Assembly (NCBI GenBank): GCA_937907325.1
Contig: CALERO010000026.1
Location: 1 to 19,051, forward strand
Length of the DNA stretch: 19,051 nt
Source of the DNA: UBA4716 sp002438865
GTDB lineage: Bacteria; Bacillota; Clostridia; UBA1381
Reading direction: 5' to 3'
Made by a program: the position numbers and the translations under genes. This document shows, piece by piece, positions 7,093-14,077 of this stretch. Under the pieces are notes generated by a model. It was given only the letters and a program-made list of their open reading frames with translations. It was not told the origin of the DNA and did no database searches. Position 1 is the first letter of the stretch; each line of letters starts with the position of its first letter.

Positions 7093-7359
7093 TCAGAGCC
7101 GTTTTCTCAAATCGGAGGGCGTAACACCAAAATGCTTTTTAAACGTTTGACAAAAATGGCTTACGCTTGAATATCCGATTGTTTCCGCAACAGACGTAAA
7201 ATCCATATCCGTGTTTTTTATAATTTTATATGCAGTGTTCATACGCAGATTGTATATGAACTTCTGAGGGGTAATATTAAAATATTTCTTCATAAGCCGC
7301 AAAAGCTGTGCATGGCTGTATCCTGAAAGGCAAATTAGTGCCTGCACCCCCCCCCGCAA
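7093..7359 (-). CDS. AraC-type DNA-binding domain, 5'-truncated part of a split gene
   Basis: The 88-residue frame has two helix-turn-helix motifs of an AraC/XylS DNA-binding domain: LSGYSHAQLLRLMKKYFNIT (first) and IGYSSVSHFCQTFKKHFGVT (second). It lacks any N-terminal sensor, and its only start is a TTG beside the G tract without a proper ribosome binding site. It most likely is the 3' part of the gene that begins at 7535. With one extra G (or two fewer) in the tract at 7347-7355 the zinc-ribbon frame reads straight into it, giving a protein of 147 (or 146) residues. The residues before the tract (AEAMRKMESEEKYC) together with GG-x-x-ALICLSGYS match the sequence usually found before the first motif in ChbR-like AraC proteins, which supports one original gene. 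Confidence 0.75.
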   Translation of the reverse strand: MRGGVQALICLSGYSHAQLLRLMKKYFNITPQKFIYNLRMNTAYKIIKNTDMDFTSVAETIGYSSVSHFCQTFKKHFGVTPSDLRKRL

Positions 7360-7535
7360 TATTTTTCCTCTGATTCCATTTTTCTCATTGCTTCCGCAAG
7401 AGTCACTGGAACATTATCCGCATATACCTGTGATTTTGTGCCCATTTCCTGCTGCTCATCTTCTTGCGCCGCACCGCAGACAGGGCAAAAATTTACTTTT
7501 GCCGCAAGTTCCTTACCACAAGCTTTACAATGCAT
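7335..7535 (-). CDS. Zinc-ribbon protein, 5' part of a zinc-ribbon/AraC gene split in a G tract
   Basis: As it stands this frame gives 66 residues. The first 25 form a zinc ribbon with CxxC pairs at 3/6 and 17/20 (HCKACGKEL and FCPVCGAAQ). An acidic linker follows, then AEAMRKMESEEKYC leading into the G tract, after which the frame adds CRH and stops. GAGGAGAGGG just upstream is a strong ribosome binding site, so translation starts here. The linker end resembles the lead-in to an AraC DNA-binding domain, and that domain follows in another frame; see the entry at 7093-7359. Either the gene is inactivated, switches by tract length, or the tract length is a sequencing or assembly error. It lies 66 bases downstream of GH2 on the same strand. 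Confidence 0.75.
   Translation of the reverse strand: MHCKACGKELAAKVNFCPVCGAAQEDEQQEMGTKSQVYADNVPVTLAEAMRKMESEEKYCGGGCRH
7347..7355 (-). repeat. Run of nine G at the frame junction
   Basis: Nine consecutive C on the plus strand (G on the coding strand) sit exactly where the zinc-ribbon frame and the AraC frame would join. Ten or seven G would make the gene continuous. Confidence 0.95.
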
Positions 7536-7572
7536 TTTTACCCTCTCCTCTCAATGCAGCATCACAATATTT

Positions 7573-7598
7573 AACATATTTATATTTATAAATATGTT
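7573..7598. repeat. Perfect 12-bp AT-rich palindrome, candidate operator
   Basis: AACATATTTATA (7573-7584) and its exact reverse complement (7587-7598) are separated by TT. It lies between GH2 and the zinc-ribbon gene and covers the candidate -10 element of the latter. There is no T run, so an operator fits better than a terminator. Confidence 0.6.
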
Positions 7599-7612
7599 CT
7601 ATCAGTCCTCAA
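7585..7612 (-). promoter_or_regulatory. Possible promoter of the zinc-ribbon/AraC gene
   Basis: On the minus strand TTGAGG (7607-7612) and TATAAA (7585-7590) are separated by 16 bp. The -35 lies inside the end of GH2 and the -10 inside the palindrome at 7573-7598. Confidence 0.45.
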
Positions 7613-9332
7613 TTGCCGCTTTTCTTGAATTGATTTTATTGAATATGTCAGGATCAAACTTGAATTTTCTTTCATATGTCATTAATCCATTCTGCTCCTG
7701 TTCCACATCATAAAGCTGTGTGTAGCAAAATCCGAGCATATTCGGGTTGTCGAGCAGTACATCCGTAAGCGCTTTGTAACGCTCGATAAACTCTTCCTCC
7801 GTTTTGGGAGCATTGCCGTATCCCCAGCTGTTCTCATCATCTGACCACTGTATTCCGCCGTACTCGCTCACAAATATCGGTGCCTTGCCGTCATACTTCT
7901 GTCTGCCGGGTACCATATAAGTTGCCGCATCTTTCATTTCTTCTGCAACAAGATTTTTGTAACTCTGTGCAAACTTTTCCGCATCCTGCTCATAATCATG
8001 TACATCAAAAATGTCCGTTTCCACGTGAACCCAACCGCTTGAATCAATTACGGGACGTGTGGGATCAAGCGCCTTTGTTGTTCTGTATACCGTTCTTATA
8101 ATCTCATTATCCTGCGGTCTGCCAGCTGTGCCTGATGTTTCATTGAACGGGCACCAGCCGATAATTGACGGGTGGTTAAAATCACGCTTTACGCTTTCTA
8201 CCCACTCGTTTAAGAATGCATCAACCCTGCCTTCTGTTGTAATATCAAGTCCCCAGTTTGCATGCTCTCCCCAGACCATATATCCGAGCACGTCCGCCCA
8301 ATAGAGAAATCTCGGCTCAAAAATCTTTTCGTGCAATCTTGCGCCGTTAAATCCAAGCTGCATCGAGTATTCAATATCACGCTTTAAATCTTCGTCCGTG
8401 GGTGCGGTATACACACCGTCGGGATAAAATCCCTGGTCGAGAACCCATCTTCCGAACACGCTTTTACCGTTTATTCTAAACTTTCTTCCGTCAAGCGAAA
8501 CACTGCGCAGTCCGAAATACGATGAAACTTCATCACACACATTATTATCGGTTTCCACGGTAAGCTTTAAGCTGTAAAGTCCGCCCTTGCCGAGTTCCCA
8601 AAGATGCTTTTCTGAAAGGTCTATACCGAAATTCAGCTGTTTTGCAAAAACTTCAACCTTTCTTTCACCGACAACTTTTCCGTCCCACAAAGCCGTTGCG
8701 GTAACGTATGCATTTGCAGGCATTTCCGACAACATCACACCGAGGTTTATAGACGGCACGCTTATATCGGAGGTGATTTTTATATCTTCTATGTAACAAT
8801 CGTTTACTTCTTCAAGCCAAACCGTCTGCCATATTCCTGTAGTACGTGTATATGAGCAGCCATGTGATTTAAGCTTACCGCTTTGTTTTCCGCACGGCTG
8901 AGTCCCGCTCCTTAAAGCATCTTCGGCGCACAGTGTGATGTCATTTTCACCGTCCTTAACAAGTTCCGTAATATCAAACGAAAATGATGTGTATCCACCC
9001 TTATGGCTTCCGGCAAGAGTTCCGTTCACATATACTTTTGCGAAATAATCCACCGCACCGAAATGCAGAATTATACGTTTGCCGTTCTTTTTAAGTGAAA
9101 TCTTTTTCTTATACCACACGCAGTTCATAAAATCCGTATGACACACACCCGACAGCTTGCTTTCCGGGCAGAACGGCACAATTATCTCTCCGTCCAGGCT
9201 TTCACGGTTATAAAACTCCTTTTCCCCGCCTACCTTAGCGTCATCTATCTCAAAATGCCATTTTCCGTTTAAATTTGTCCAGTTCTCACGTACAAGTGTG
9301 GGTCTCGGATACTCATTTCTTAAGTTTTCCAT
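7602..9332 (-). CDS. Glycoside hydrolase family 2 enzyme, intracellular
   Basis: A 576-residue retaining beta-glycosidase of the GH2 clan (beta-galactosidase, beta-glucuronidase or beta-mannosidase type). Domains in order: N-terminal sugar-binding jelly roll (about 10-175, with LNGKWHFEID and VWYKKKISL), immunoglobulin-like domain (about 180-275) and TIM barrel (about 280-570). The acid/base is Glu398 (Asn397-Glu398 in CPFNETSG) and the nucleophile is Glu490 in FVSEYGG. No signal peptide is present, so it acts in the cytosol. The protein is shorter than LacZ (about 1000) and near the compact glucuronidase-like size. Activity cannot be assigned. AGGGAGGAAA precedes the ATG. It is divergent from an AraC gene, its likely regulator. 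Confidence 0.92.
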   Translation of the reverse strand: MENLRNEYPRPTLVRENWTNLNGKWHFEIDDAKVGGEKEFYNRESLDGEIIVPFCPESKLSGVCHTDFMNCVWYKKKISLKKNGKRIILHFGAVDYFAKVYVNGTLAGSHKGGYTSFSFDITELVKDGENDITLCAEDALRSGTQPCGKQSGKLKSHGCSYTRTTGIWQTVWLEEVNDCYIEDIKITSDISVPSINLGVMLSEMPANAYVTATALWDGKVVGERKVEVFAKQLNFGIDLSEKHLWELGKGGLYSLKLTVETDNNVCDEVSSYFGLRSVSLDGRKFRINGKSVFGRWVLDQGFYPDGVYTAPTDEDLKRDIEYSMQLGFNGARLHEKIFEPRFLYWADVLGYMVWGEHANWGLDITTEGRVDAFLNEWVESVKRDFNHPSIIGWCPFNETSGTAGRPQDNEIIRTVYRTTKALDPTRPVIDSSGWVHVETDIFDVHDYEQDAEKFAQSYKNLVAEEMKDAATYMVPGRQKYDGKAPIFVSEYGGIQWSDDENSWGYGNAPKTEEEFIERYKALTDVLLDNPNMLGFCYTQLYDVEQEQNGLMTYERKFKFDPDIFNKINSRKAAIED

Positions 9333-9370
9333 TTTGTTTCCTCCCTGAATAAAATTATTCCTATGATTTC

Positions 9371-9399
9371 ATTATACTTTTGCTGTTTAAAAAAGTAAA
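9371..9399 (-). promoter_or_regulatory. Probable promoter of the GH2 gene
   Basis: On the minus strand TTTACT (9394-9399) and TATAAT (9371-9376) are separated by 17 bp: a consensus -10 with a degenerate -35, like the GH30 promoter, which suits activation by the divergent AraC protein. Confidence 0.65.
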
Positions 9400-9419
9400 T
9401 GTCATATGCTATTTAAAAA

Positions 9420-9448
9420 TTGACTTTTTCTACTGTAAATGATATAAT
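9420..9448 (+). promoter_or_regulatory. Near-consensus sigma-A promoter of the second AraC gene
   Basis: TTGACT (9420-9425), 17 bp and TATAAT (9443-9448). As at the first AraC gene, GGTGATA begins eight bases after the -10, so the start site falls on the ribosome binding site. Confidence 0.82.
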
Positions 9449-9465
9449 GCATATGGGTGATAAAA

Positions 9466-10245
9466 ATGGAATTTTATTATATAAAATCTGCCTGGGGCGA
9501 AAGACATGGGTATGAGCTTTACCGTCCAAATATCGGCGACAACTACATATTCATTCATTTTAAAACTCCGGCAAAGGTATTTTTCGGTGATGAAGAAGTG
9601 GCTGTAAATCCCGGCGGGTGTGTATTTTTCGAGAGTTTTTCCGAGCAGAAATTCTCCTCGCCGGACTGTTCTTTAGTACATGACTGGTTTCATGCGGATA
9701 CAGCCTCCTGCCGTGAGCTTACCGCAAAATATAAGATTGAATGTTCAAAAATCTATTACCCTGCGGACACAGGGGAAATAAGCGATATTATAAATAAAAT
9801 CGAGCTTGAATGTATCAGAAACGACAGTTTTAAAGCGGACAGCTGCAATGCGCTTGCAAACAGACTTTTTATACTGCTTGCACGCTCGGAAAAGTCGGAC
9901 GGAATTGACGTTTGCTCTTTAAAATACAAAGACACTTTTCTTAATATACGTTCAAAAATACACTCCGATTACGCCTGTACCATGACCGTTGAGGATATGG
10001 CAGCGCTTGCGAATATGAGCGTTTCGAGATTTTTTTGTTTGTATAAAAAAATCTTCGGTATATCCCCGAAAAAGGATTTGAACAATTTAAGACTTCAGCG
10101 TGCAAAAATTCTTTTGTCCGGCAGTGATAATTCGATAGAGCGCATTGCGGAGCTTTCGGGATATACAAACCAGTATAATTTTATACGCCAATTTAAAAAG
10201 CACACAGGCGTTACTCCGGGAAAATACAGAAAATTCTTAAGCTGA
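9466..10245 (+). CDS. AraC-family transcriptional regulator (GH2 divergon)
   Basis: A 259-residue one-component regulator. The N-terminal part (about 1-140) is a cupin-like sensor of the AraC type (YIFIHFKTPAKVFFGDEEVAV then PGGCVFFE). The C-terminal part holds the two helix-turn-helix motifs: MTVEDMAALANMSVSRFFCL, and the second ending in SGYTNQYNFIRQFKKHTGVT. I chose the ATG at 9466 because GGGTGA (9455-9460) is its ribosome binding site; a GTG at 9457 lies inside that site. It is divergent from GH2 over a 133-bp region and is its likely activator. It differs clearly in sequence from the AraC protein at 3530, so these are related modules rather than a recent duplication. A terminator hairpin follows. 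The inducer is unknown. Confidence 0.93.
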   Translation: MEFYYIKSAWGERHGYELYRPNIGDNYIFIHFKTPAKVFFGDEEVAVNPGGCVFFESFSEQKFSSPDCSLVHDWFHADTASCRELTAKYKIECSKIYYPADTGEISDIINKIELECIRNDSFKADSCNALANRLFILLARSEKSDGIDVCSLKYKDTFLNIRSKIHSDYACTMTVEDMAALANMSVSRFFCLYKKIFGISPKKDLNNLRLQRAKILLSGSDNSIERIAELSGYTNQYNFIRQFKKHTGVTPGKYRKFLS

Positions 10246-10250
10246 TAAAA

Positions 10251-10283
10251 AAAGAACATCGGCAATTCTTGCCGATGTTCTTT
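10251..10283. terminator. Terminator hairpin after the second AraC gene
   Basis: A perfect 15-bp stem (10251-10265 with 10269-10283) with a TTC loop. The run of seven A to the left gives a T run on the minus strand, so it is stronger in that direction. A dispersed repeat begins at its right arm. Confidence 0.85.
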
Positions 10284-10309
10284 CAGACTGTAGACAAACC
10301 GTTTGAGGT
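10280..10309. repeat. 30-bp dispersed repeat, copy A
   Basis: This stretch is identical at 29 of 30 positions to 18994-19023. Its core reads CAGACTGTAGACAAACCGTT. Both copies begin in the right arm of a terminator hairpin whose inner sequence differs between the two places. Confidence 0.9.
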
Positions 10310-10437
10310 GCTAACCTCAAGTTTAAATCATTTCTGACGACAGGTGCGTCAGAAATGGCTTAAAATCAAAAGTTTCGGATTTTGACACTTCAAAATCCAA
10401 TCAACGGAACTTTTGATTTTTTCATACAGTGGTTTTG
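10284..10437. repeat. Structured non-coding element with three stem-loops
   Basis: This gene-free stretch is dense in inverted repeats: 10303-10309 with 10314-10320 (7 bp); 10329-10339 with 10347-10357 (11 bp, extended outside by TTTAA/TTAAA); and 10362-10376 with 10406-10420 (15 bp, one G-T pair) enclosing a second hairpin 10377-10385 with 10390-10398 (9 bp). ACTGTA near the left end (10287-10292) is matched by TACAGT near the right end (10425-10430). It has no reading frame of note. It could be a small non-autonomous mobile element or a structured RNA; the sequence alone does not decide. Confidence 0.6.
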
Positions 10438-10461
10438 AAAAAAGTGATATGTCACTTTTTT
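10438..10461 (-). terminator. Intrinsic terminator of the FAD-oxidoreductase gene
   Basis: A 10-bp stem (10438-10447 with 10452-10461) with a four-base loop ends in six T on either strand. It lies 10 bases after the stop codon of the minus-strand oxidoreductase. Confidence 0.88.
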
Positions 10462-10471
10462 ATATGAATTT

Positions 10472-11740
10472 TTAAAAATGATTTAATCCCTCACAAGGGT
10501 CATTATTCTCAAGTTTTTCGGGAATAAGCGAATCATCAAAATGTATCATAACGTCTTGCTTTTCAAGCTCTTTCTGCAAAGACGGCACATCAATTCCGTA
10601 TATGGGTTTTTGCGTATCTATCGCAATTGACGCCGCAATGCCTGCCGCCTGTCCCGTTATGATTGCAGGCGGTATTACACGCAGAATATCCCAGCTGTAA
10701 TCACGCTTTGCGCAAGCGGTACGTCCTGCGGTTATGAGATTATCAAAGCCTGTTTTCACAAGCGTACCGTAAGGCACTTCAAAAAGATAATCTCTGTGGT
10801 CAAAGTCGCATATTGCTCCTATTGATGTATTTGAATGTGTGAATATATTTGCTTTGTCAAACATTTCGTCGCCGATTATTGTTCGTGTTGTGCGGAACTG
10901 CGCCATTGACGGAAGCATTACTATATCTCTTTCACGGCGGTTTATCGGCTTTATTGCGTTAAGCGTTTCAAGATGATTTTTAACAACAAACTCCGTTACG
11001 CTTTCCTTTGTTGTTCCCGTAAACTTGGGCATATTCTCCGGGTGGTTTCCGCCGTACAAATCAGCTTTGCCGCCAAAGTAATAACTCATAAGATAACGCA
11101 TATCCCCGGTATCGGCAGTCTTTTTACAAGCCTCAATATCCGTTCCCAAAGAACACATTGTAAAGAAATTACCGCCCTGCTGAGTAGGAACTCCGGCACG
11201 GTAAAGAATATCGGCGTCACCCGTTGTATCGACTATGATTTTTCCCTCATAATACTCACGTCCCGATTTGCTTTCAAGCACAAGCCCCTTACAGTGACCG
11301 TTCTCCATTATTGGCTCGGACACGATTGTATCATAGAGAATATCCACGCCCTCATTTTCTATAAGCTCTGTAAGTGCAAGTGAGAAAATTGCAGGCGAAA
11401 AGCGTGTGAAATATCTTTCGCCGCCGCTCTTTTTACCGCTCGGGTCTTTCCATTGTTCGGGAATGGTATCATATCCGTATTTTACGGAGAGCCTTAAAAA
11501 CTCCTCCGCCATACCTTTTATTATCTGTGTTCCCCGTCCGTTGCACATAGGAACAAACAGATTAATAAGCCCTATCGTGGCAAGTCCCCCCAGACTTATC
11601 GTCTTTTCGATAAGGAGCGTCTTTTTTCCCATTCTTGCCGCCGATACTGCCGCCGCAACACCTGCTACGCCGCCGCCGGCAACTATTACATCATAGCTGC
11701 CCTTTACGGGGATTTCGTTTGTAATGCTTATTGTATTCAT
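10472..11740 (-). CDS. FAD-dependent oxidoreductase (FAD_oxidored type)
   Basis: A 422-residue flavoprotein. The N-terminal Rossmann motif GGGVAG (22-27), followed by an acidic residue at the end of the second strand (LLIEK), binds FAD. SLGGLAT and the later VDTTGDADILYRAG are typical of the family, and the C-terminal NLITAGRTACAKRDYSWDIL closes the FAD site, followed by the GQAAGIAASIA helix. No signal peptide is visible, so it is probably cytosolic. Members of this group are often found near carbohydrate-degradation genes, but their substrates are mostly unknown; I do not assign one. TGAGGAT before the ATG is a fair ribosome binding site. It lies downstream of pnp on the same strand, separated by a hairpin, and ends in its own terminator. 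Confidence 0.87.
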   Translation of the reverse strand: MNTISITNEIPVKGSYDVIVAGGGVAGVAAAVSAARMGKKTLLIEKTISLGGLATIGLINLFVPMCNGRGTQIIKGMAEEFLRLSVKYGYDTIPEQWKDPSGKKSGGERYFTRFSPAIFSLALTELIENEGVDILYDTIVSEPIMENGHCKGLVLESKSGREYYEGKIIVDTTGDADILYRAGVPTQQGGNFFTMCSLGTDIEACKKTADTGDMRYLMSYYFGGKADLYGGNHPENMPKFTGTTKESVTEFVVKNHLETLNAIKPINRRERDIVMLPSMAQFRTTRTIIGDEMFDKANIFTHSNTSIGAICDFDHRDYLFEVPYGTLVKTGFDNLITAGRTACAKRDYSWDILRVIPPAIITGQAAGIAASIAIDTQKPIYGIDVPSLQKELEKQDVMIHFDDSLIPEKLENNDPCEGLNHF

Positions 11741-11765
11741 AATTAATCCTCACATATAAACATGA

Positions 11766-11792
11766 GAGCAGAGACTTTTACCGTCCCTGCTC
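11766..11792 (-). terminator. Hairpin between pnp and the oxidoreductase gene
   Basis: GAGCAGAGAC (11766-11775) pairs with 11783-11792 with one G-T pair around a seven-base loop. The following T run on the minus strand is weak, so it may be a partial terminator or a 3'-end stabiliser for pnp mRNA. Confidence 0.6.
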
Positions 11793-11805
11793 CCGTTTAA
11801 TTACA

Positions 11806-13920
11806 TTACTGATTTATTCCGCAGTCCTCTATTTCAAGCATTGCGTCTTTTCTCGAAAGCGATATTTTGCCCGTCTTAGGATCGATTTCCATAACCTTTA
11901 CAAGCATAGTGTCGCCCTCTTTGCAGATGTCCTCTACCTTTTCAACACGCTTTGAGTCAAGCTTTGAGATGTGGCAGAGTCCGTCCTTGCCGGGAAGAAT
12001 TTCAACAAACGCACCGAAATCCTTTATAGTCTTTACAGTACCTTTATAAATTCTTCCTACTTCGGGTTCTTCAACTATCAGCTCGATAGCCTTTCTTGCG
12101 GCATTGCCCGAAGCCTGGTCTGTTGCGAATATGTGTATTGTTCCGTCCTCGTCAATATCTATCTTAGCGCCCGTGTCGGCAACAATACCCTGTATAACCT
12201 TACCGCCCTGTCCGATTACTTCACGGATTTTTTCGGGATCGATATGCATTAACGAAACCTTGGGAGCATACGGTGAAAGCTCGCTTCTTACAGCAGGTAT
12301 AGCCTTCAGAAGAACATCGTCGATTATATGGTATCTTGCGTCACGTGTCTTTCTCAATGCTTCTTCTATTACTTCATAGGAAAGACCATCGTTTTTAATA
12401 TCGACCTGTATCGATGTGATACCTTTCTTTGTTCCTGCTACCTTGAAGTCCATTTCGCCGTAGAAGTCCTCAAGACCCTGAATATCAACCATTGTTGTAA
12501 ATCCGTCGTCTGTCGTGATAAGTCCGCACGAAATACCTGCAACCGGAGCCTTTATCGGAACACCTGCCGCCATAAGTGCAAGTGTTGAACCGCACACACT
12601 GCCCTGTGAAGTTGAGCCGTTTGACGAAAGTACCTCCGATACGCATCTTATTGCATACGGGAATTCGCTCTCTGACGGAAGCACGGGAACGAGTGACTTT
12701 TCAGCCAATGCGCCGTGACCGATTTCACGTCTGCCCGGACCTCTCGACGGCTTTGTTTCGCCTACCGAGTATGACGGGAAGTTGTACTGATGCATATAAC
12801 GCTTTTCTTCTTCAAGGTCAAGTCCGTCAAGGCGCTGTGCCTCTGAAAGCGGAGCGAGCGTTGCGATTGTAAGAACCTGAGTCTGTCCTCTTGTGAACAT
12901 ACCCGAACCGTGAACTCTGGGAAGTACATCAACCTCTGCGGCAAGCGGTCTTATCTGGTTAAGTCCTCTGCCGTCCACACGTCTGCCCTCGTGGAGCCAT
13001 TCACGAACTATTTCCTTCTGCATTTTATACATTATCTCGCCGAGTGTTTCGATGCTTTCGGGGAACTCCTCGGAGAAGTTTTCGATAATTCTGTCGGTTA
13101 TAACGCCGAGTCTTTCGTCACGCACGTTCTTATCATCAGTATCGAGTGCGTGCTGAATATTTGCATATTCGGTTTCCTTGATTTTGTCATACAAGTCATG
13201 GTCAATATCATGAGCCTCGTATTCCATTTTCGGCTTGCCTATTTCAGCCTGTATGCCGCTGATGAAATCGCAGAGGTCTTTTATTACGCTGTGCGCATAC
13301 TTAAGACCCTCAAGCATAACACTTTCTTCGATTTCGTTTGCGCCTGCCTCTATCATAACTATCTTCTGCTTTGTTCCGGCAACGGTAACGTGCATACCGC
13401 TTACTTTCTGCTCCTCAACGGTCGGGTTTATAACGAACTTGCCGTCAACTATTCCGAGCCATACGCCGGCGATAGGACCGTTCCAGGGAACGTCCGATAT
13501 TGAAACGGCGATTGAAGCGGCTATAAGAGCGGCTATTTCGGGAGCGTTGTCCTGTTCAACCGAAAGAACGGTTGTAACGATTGAAACGTCGTTTCTCAAA
13601 TCAGCCGGGAACAGCGGACGCATAGGTCTGTCAATCATACGGCTTGTAAGGATTGCCTTTTCGGAGGGCTTACCCTCTCTCTTTGTGTATCCGCCGGGGA
13701 TTTTTCCCACCGAATACATTTTTTCCTCATAGTCTACCGACAGCGGGAAGAAATCCACGCCCTCTCTCGGTGTACGTGATGCGGTAACGTTTGCCATTAC
13801 CACGGTGTCGCCGTAGCGGACAAGGCAATGTCCGTTTGTAAGCTGAGCCATTTTGCCCGTTTCCACAACAAGCGGTCTGCCTGCAAGTGTTGTTTCAAAC
13901 TTTCTGAAATTTTCAAACAT
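11806..13920 (-). CDS. pnp: Polyribonucleotide nucleotidyltransferase (PNPase)
   Basis: A 704-residue phosphorolytic 3'-5' exoribonuclease that degrades mRNA to nucleoside diphosphates. Domains in order: first RNase PH domain (about 10-230), helical linker, second RNase PH domain (about 315-545), KH domain (GxxG loop GQGG at 570-573) and S1 domain (about 622-692, GRIYKGTVKTIKDFGAFVEI). The length fits the family. The frame could be extended 47 codons upstream to 14061, but the ATG at 13920 has AAAGGAGAA ten bases upstream and begins with the conserved MFENFRKFETTLAGR; the extension reads through hairpins. It follows rpsO, the classic rpsO-pnp arrangement, with a hairpin next to rpsO and a large leader hairpin. 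Confidence 0.97.
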   Translation of the reverse strand: MFENFRKFETTLAGRPLVVETGKMAQLTNGHCLVRYGDTVVMANVTASRTPREGVDFFPLSVDYEEKMYSVGKIPGGYTKREGKPSEKAILTSRMIDRPMRPLFPADLRNDVSIVTTVLSVEQDNAPEIAALIAASIAVSISDVPWNGPIAGVWLGIVDGKFVINPTVEEQKVSGMHVTVAGTKQKIVMIEAGANEIEESVMLEGLKYAHSVIKDLCDFISGIQAEIGKPKMEYEAHDIDHDLYDKIKETEYANIQHALDTDDKNVRDERLGVITDRIIENFSEEFPESIETLGEIMYKMQKEIVREWLHEGRRVDGRGLNQIRPLAAEVDVLPRVHGSGMFTRGQTQVLTIATLAPLSEAQRLDGLDLEEEKRYMHQYNFPSYSVGETKPSRGPGRREIGHGALAEKSLVPVLPSESEFPYAIRCVSEVLSSNGSTSQGSVCGSTLALMAAGVPIKAPVAGISCGLITTDDGFTTMVDIQGLEDFYGEMDFKVAGTKKGITSIQVDIKNDGLSYEVIEEALRKTRDARYHIIDDVLLKAIPAVRSELSPYAPKVSLMHIDPEKIREVIGQGGKVIQGIVADTGAKIDIDEDGTIHIFATDQASGNAARKAIELIVEEPEVGRIYKGTVKTIKDFGAFVEILPGKDGLCHISKLDSKRVEKVEDICKEGDTMLVKVMEIDPKTGKISLSRKDAMLEIEDCGINQ

Positions 13921-13942
13921 ATTGTTTCTCCTTTTCTCTTTA

Positions 13943-14022
13943 CGGAGATACGCTTTAGCAGATAAATACAGCGTACAAACGGGTTGTCCGCTCTGTTTAT
14001 ATGCTAAAACTACATATCTCCG
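13943..14022 (-). ncRNA. Large imperfect hairpin in the pnp leader
   Basis: Paired segments, from outside in, are 13943-13950 with 14015-14022 (8 bp), 13954-13960 with 14002-14008 (7 bp), 13962-13966 with 13996-14000 (5 bp), 13969-13971 with 13993-13995, and 13975-13978 with 13984-13987. The result is a long interrupted stem of about 80 bases directly upstream of the pnp ribosome binding site. In E. coli a similar leader hairpin is cut by RNase III for pnp self-control; whether this one is used in the same way is inference. Confidence 0.65.
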
Positions 14023-14040
14023 ATTATTTTTTATATACAT

Positions 14041-14069
14041 ACAGGCAAACGGTAAAACCATTTGCCTGT
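14041..14069 (-). terminator. Hairpin after rpsO
   Basis: ACAGGCAAA (14041-14049) and GGT (14051-14053) pair with 14057-14059 and 14061-14069, with one mismatch and a three-base loop. It starts eight bases after the rpsO stop. No T run follows on the minus strand, so it is probably a leaky attenuator or processing site between rpsO and pnp. Confidence 0.65.
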
Positions 14070-14077
14070 GTACATTC

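Noticed and set aside
7345..7359. Independent translation start (TTG or GTG) for the AraC fragment at the G tract
   Set aside because: A lone G run is a poor stand-in for a ribosome binding site, and the fragment lacks the residues that normally precede the first helix-turn-helix; a split gene explains it better.
9403..9455. CATATGC/GCATATG inverted pair in the GH2-AraC gap as an AraC operator
   Set aside because: The seven-base arms are about 40 bases apart and overlap promoter and ribosome binding site sequence; too short to support an operator call.
10284..10461. CRISPR-like array from the repeated hairpins
   Set aside because: The inverted repeats differ from each other in sequence and spacing; there is no regularly spaced direct repeat and no cas gene.
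12910..13503. Plus-strand open frame of 197 codons opposite pnp
   Set aside because: It is a shadow of the pnp codon pattern; it lacks a ribosome binding site and resembles no protein family.
13921..14061. Amino-terminal extension of PNPase by 47 codons to an ATG at 14061
   Set aside because: The added sequence has no family similarity, runs through two RNA hairpins, and the ATG at 13920 has a good ribosome binding site and the conserved N-terminus.
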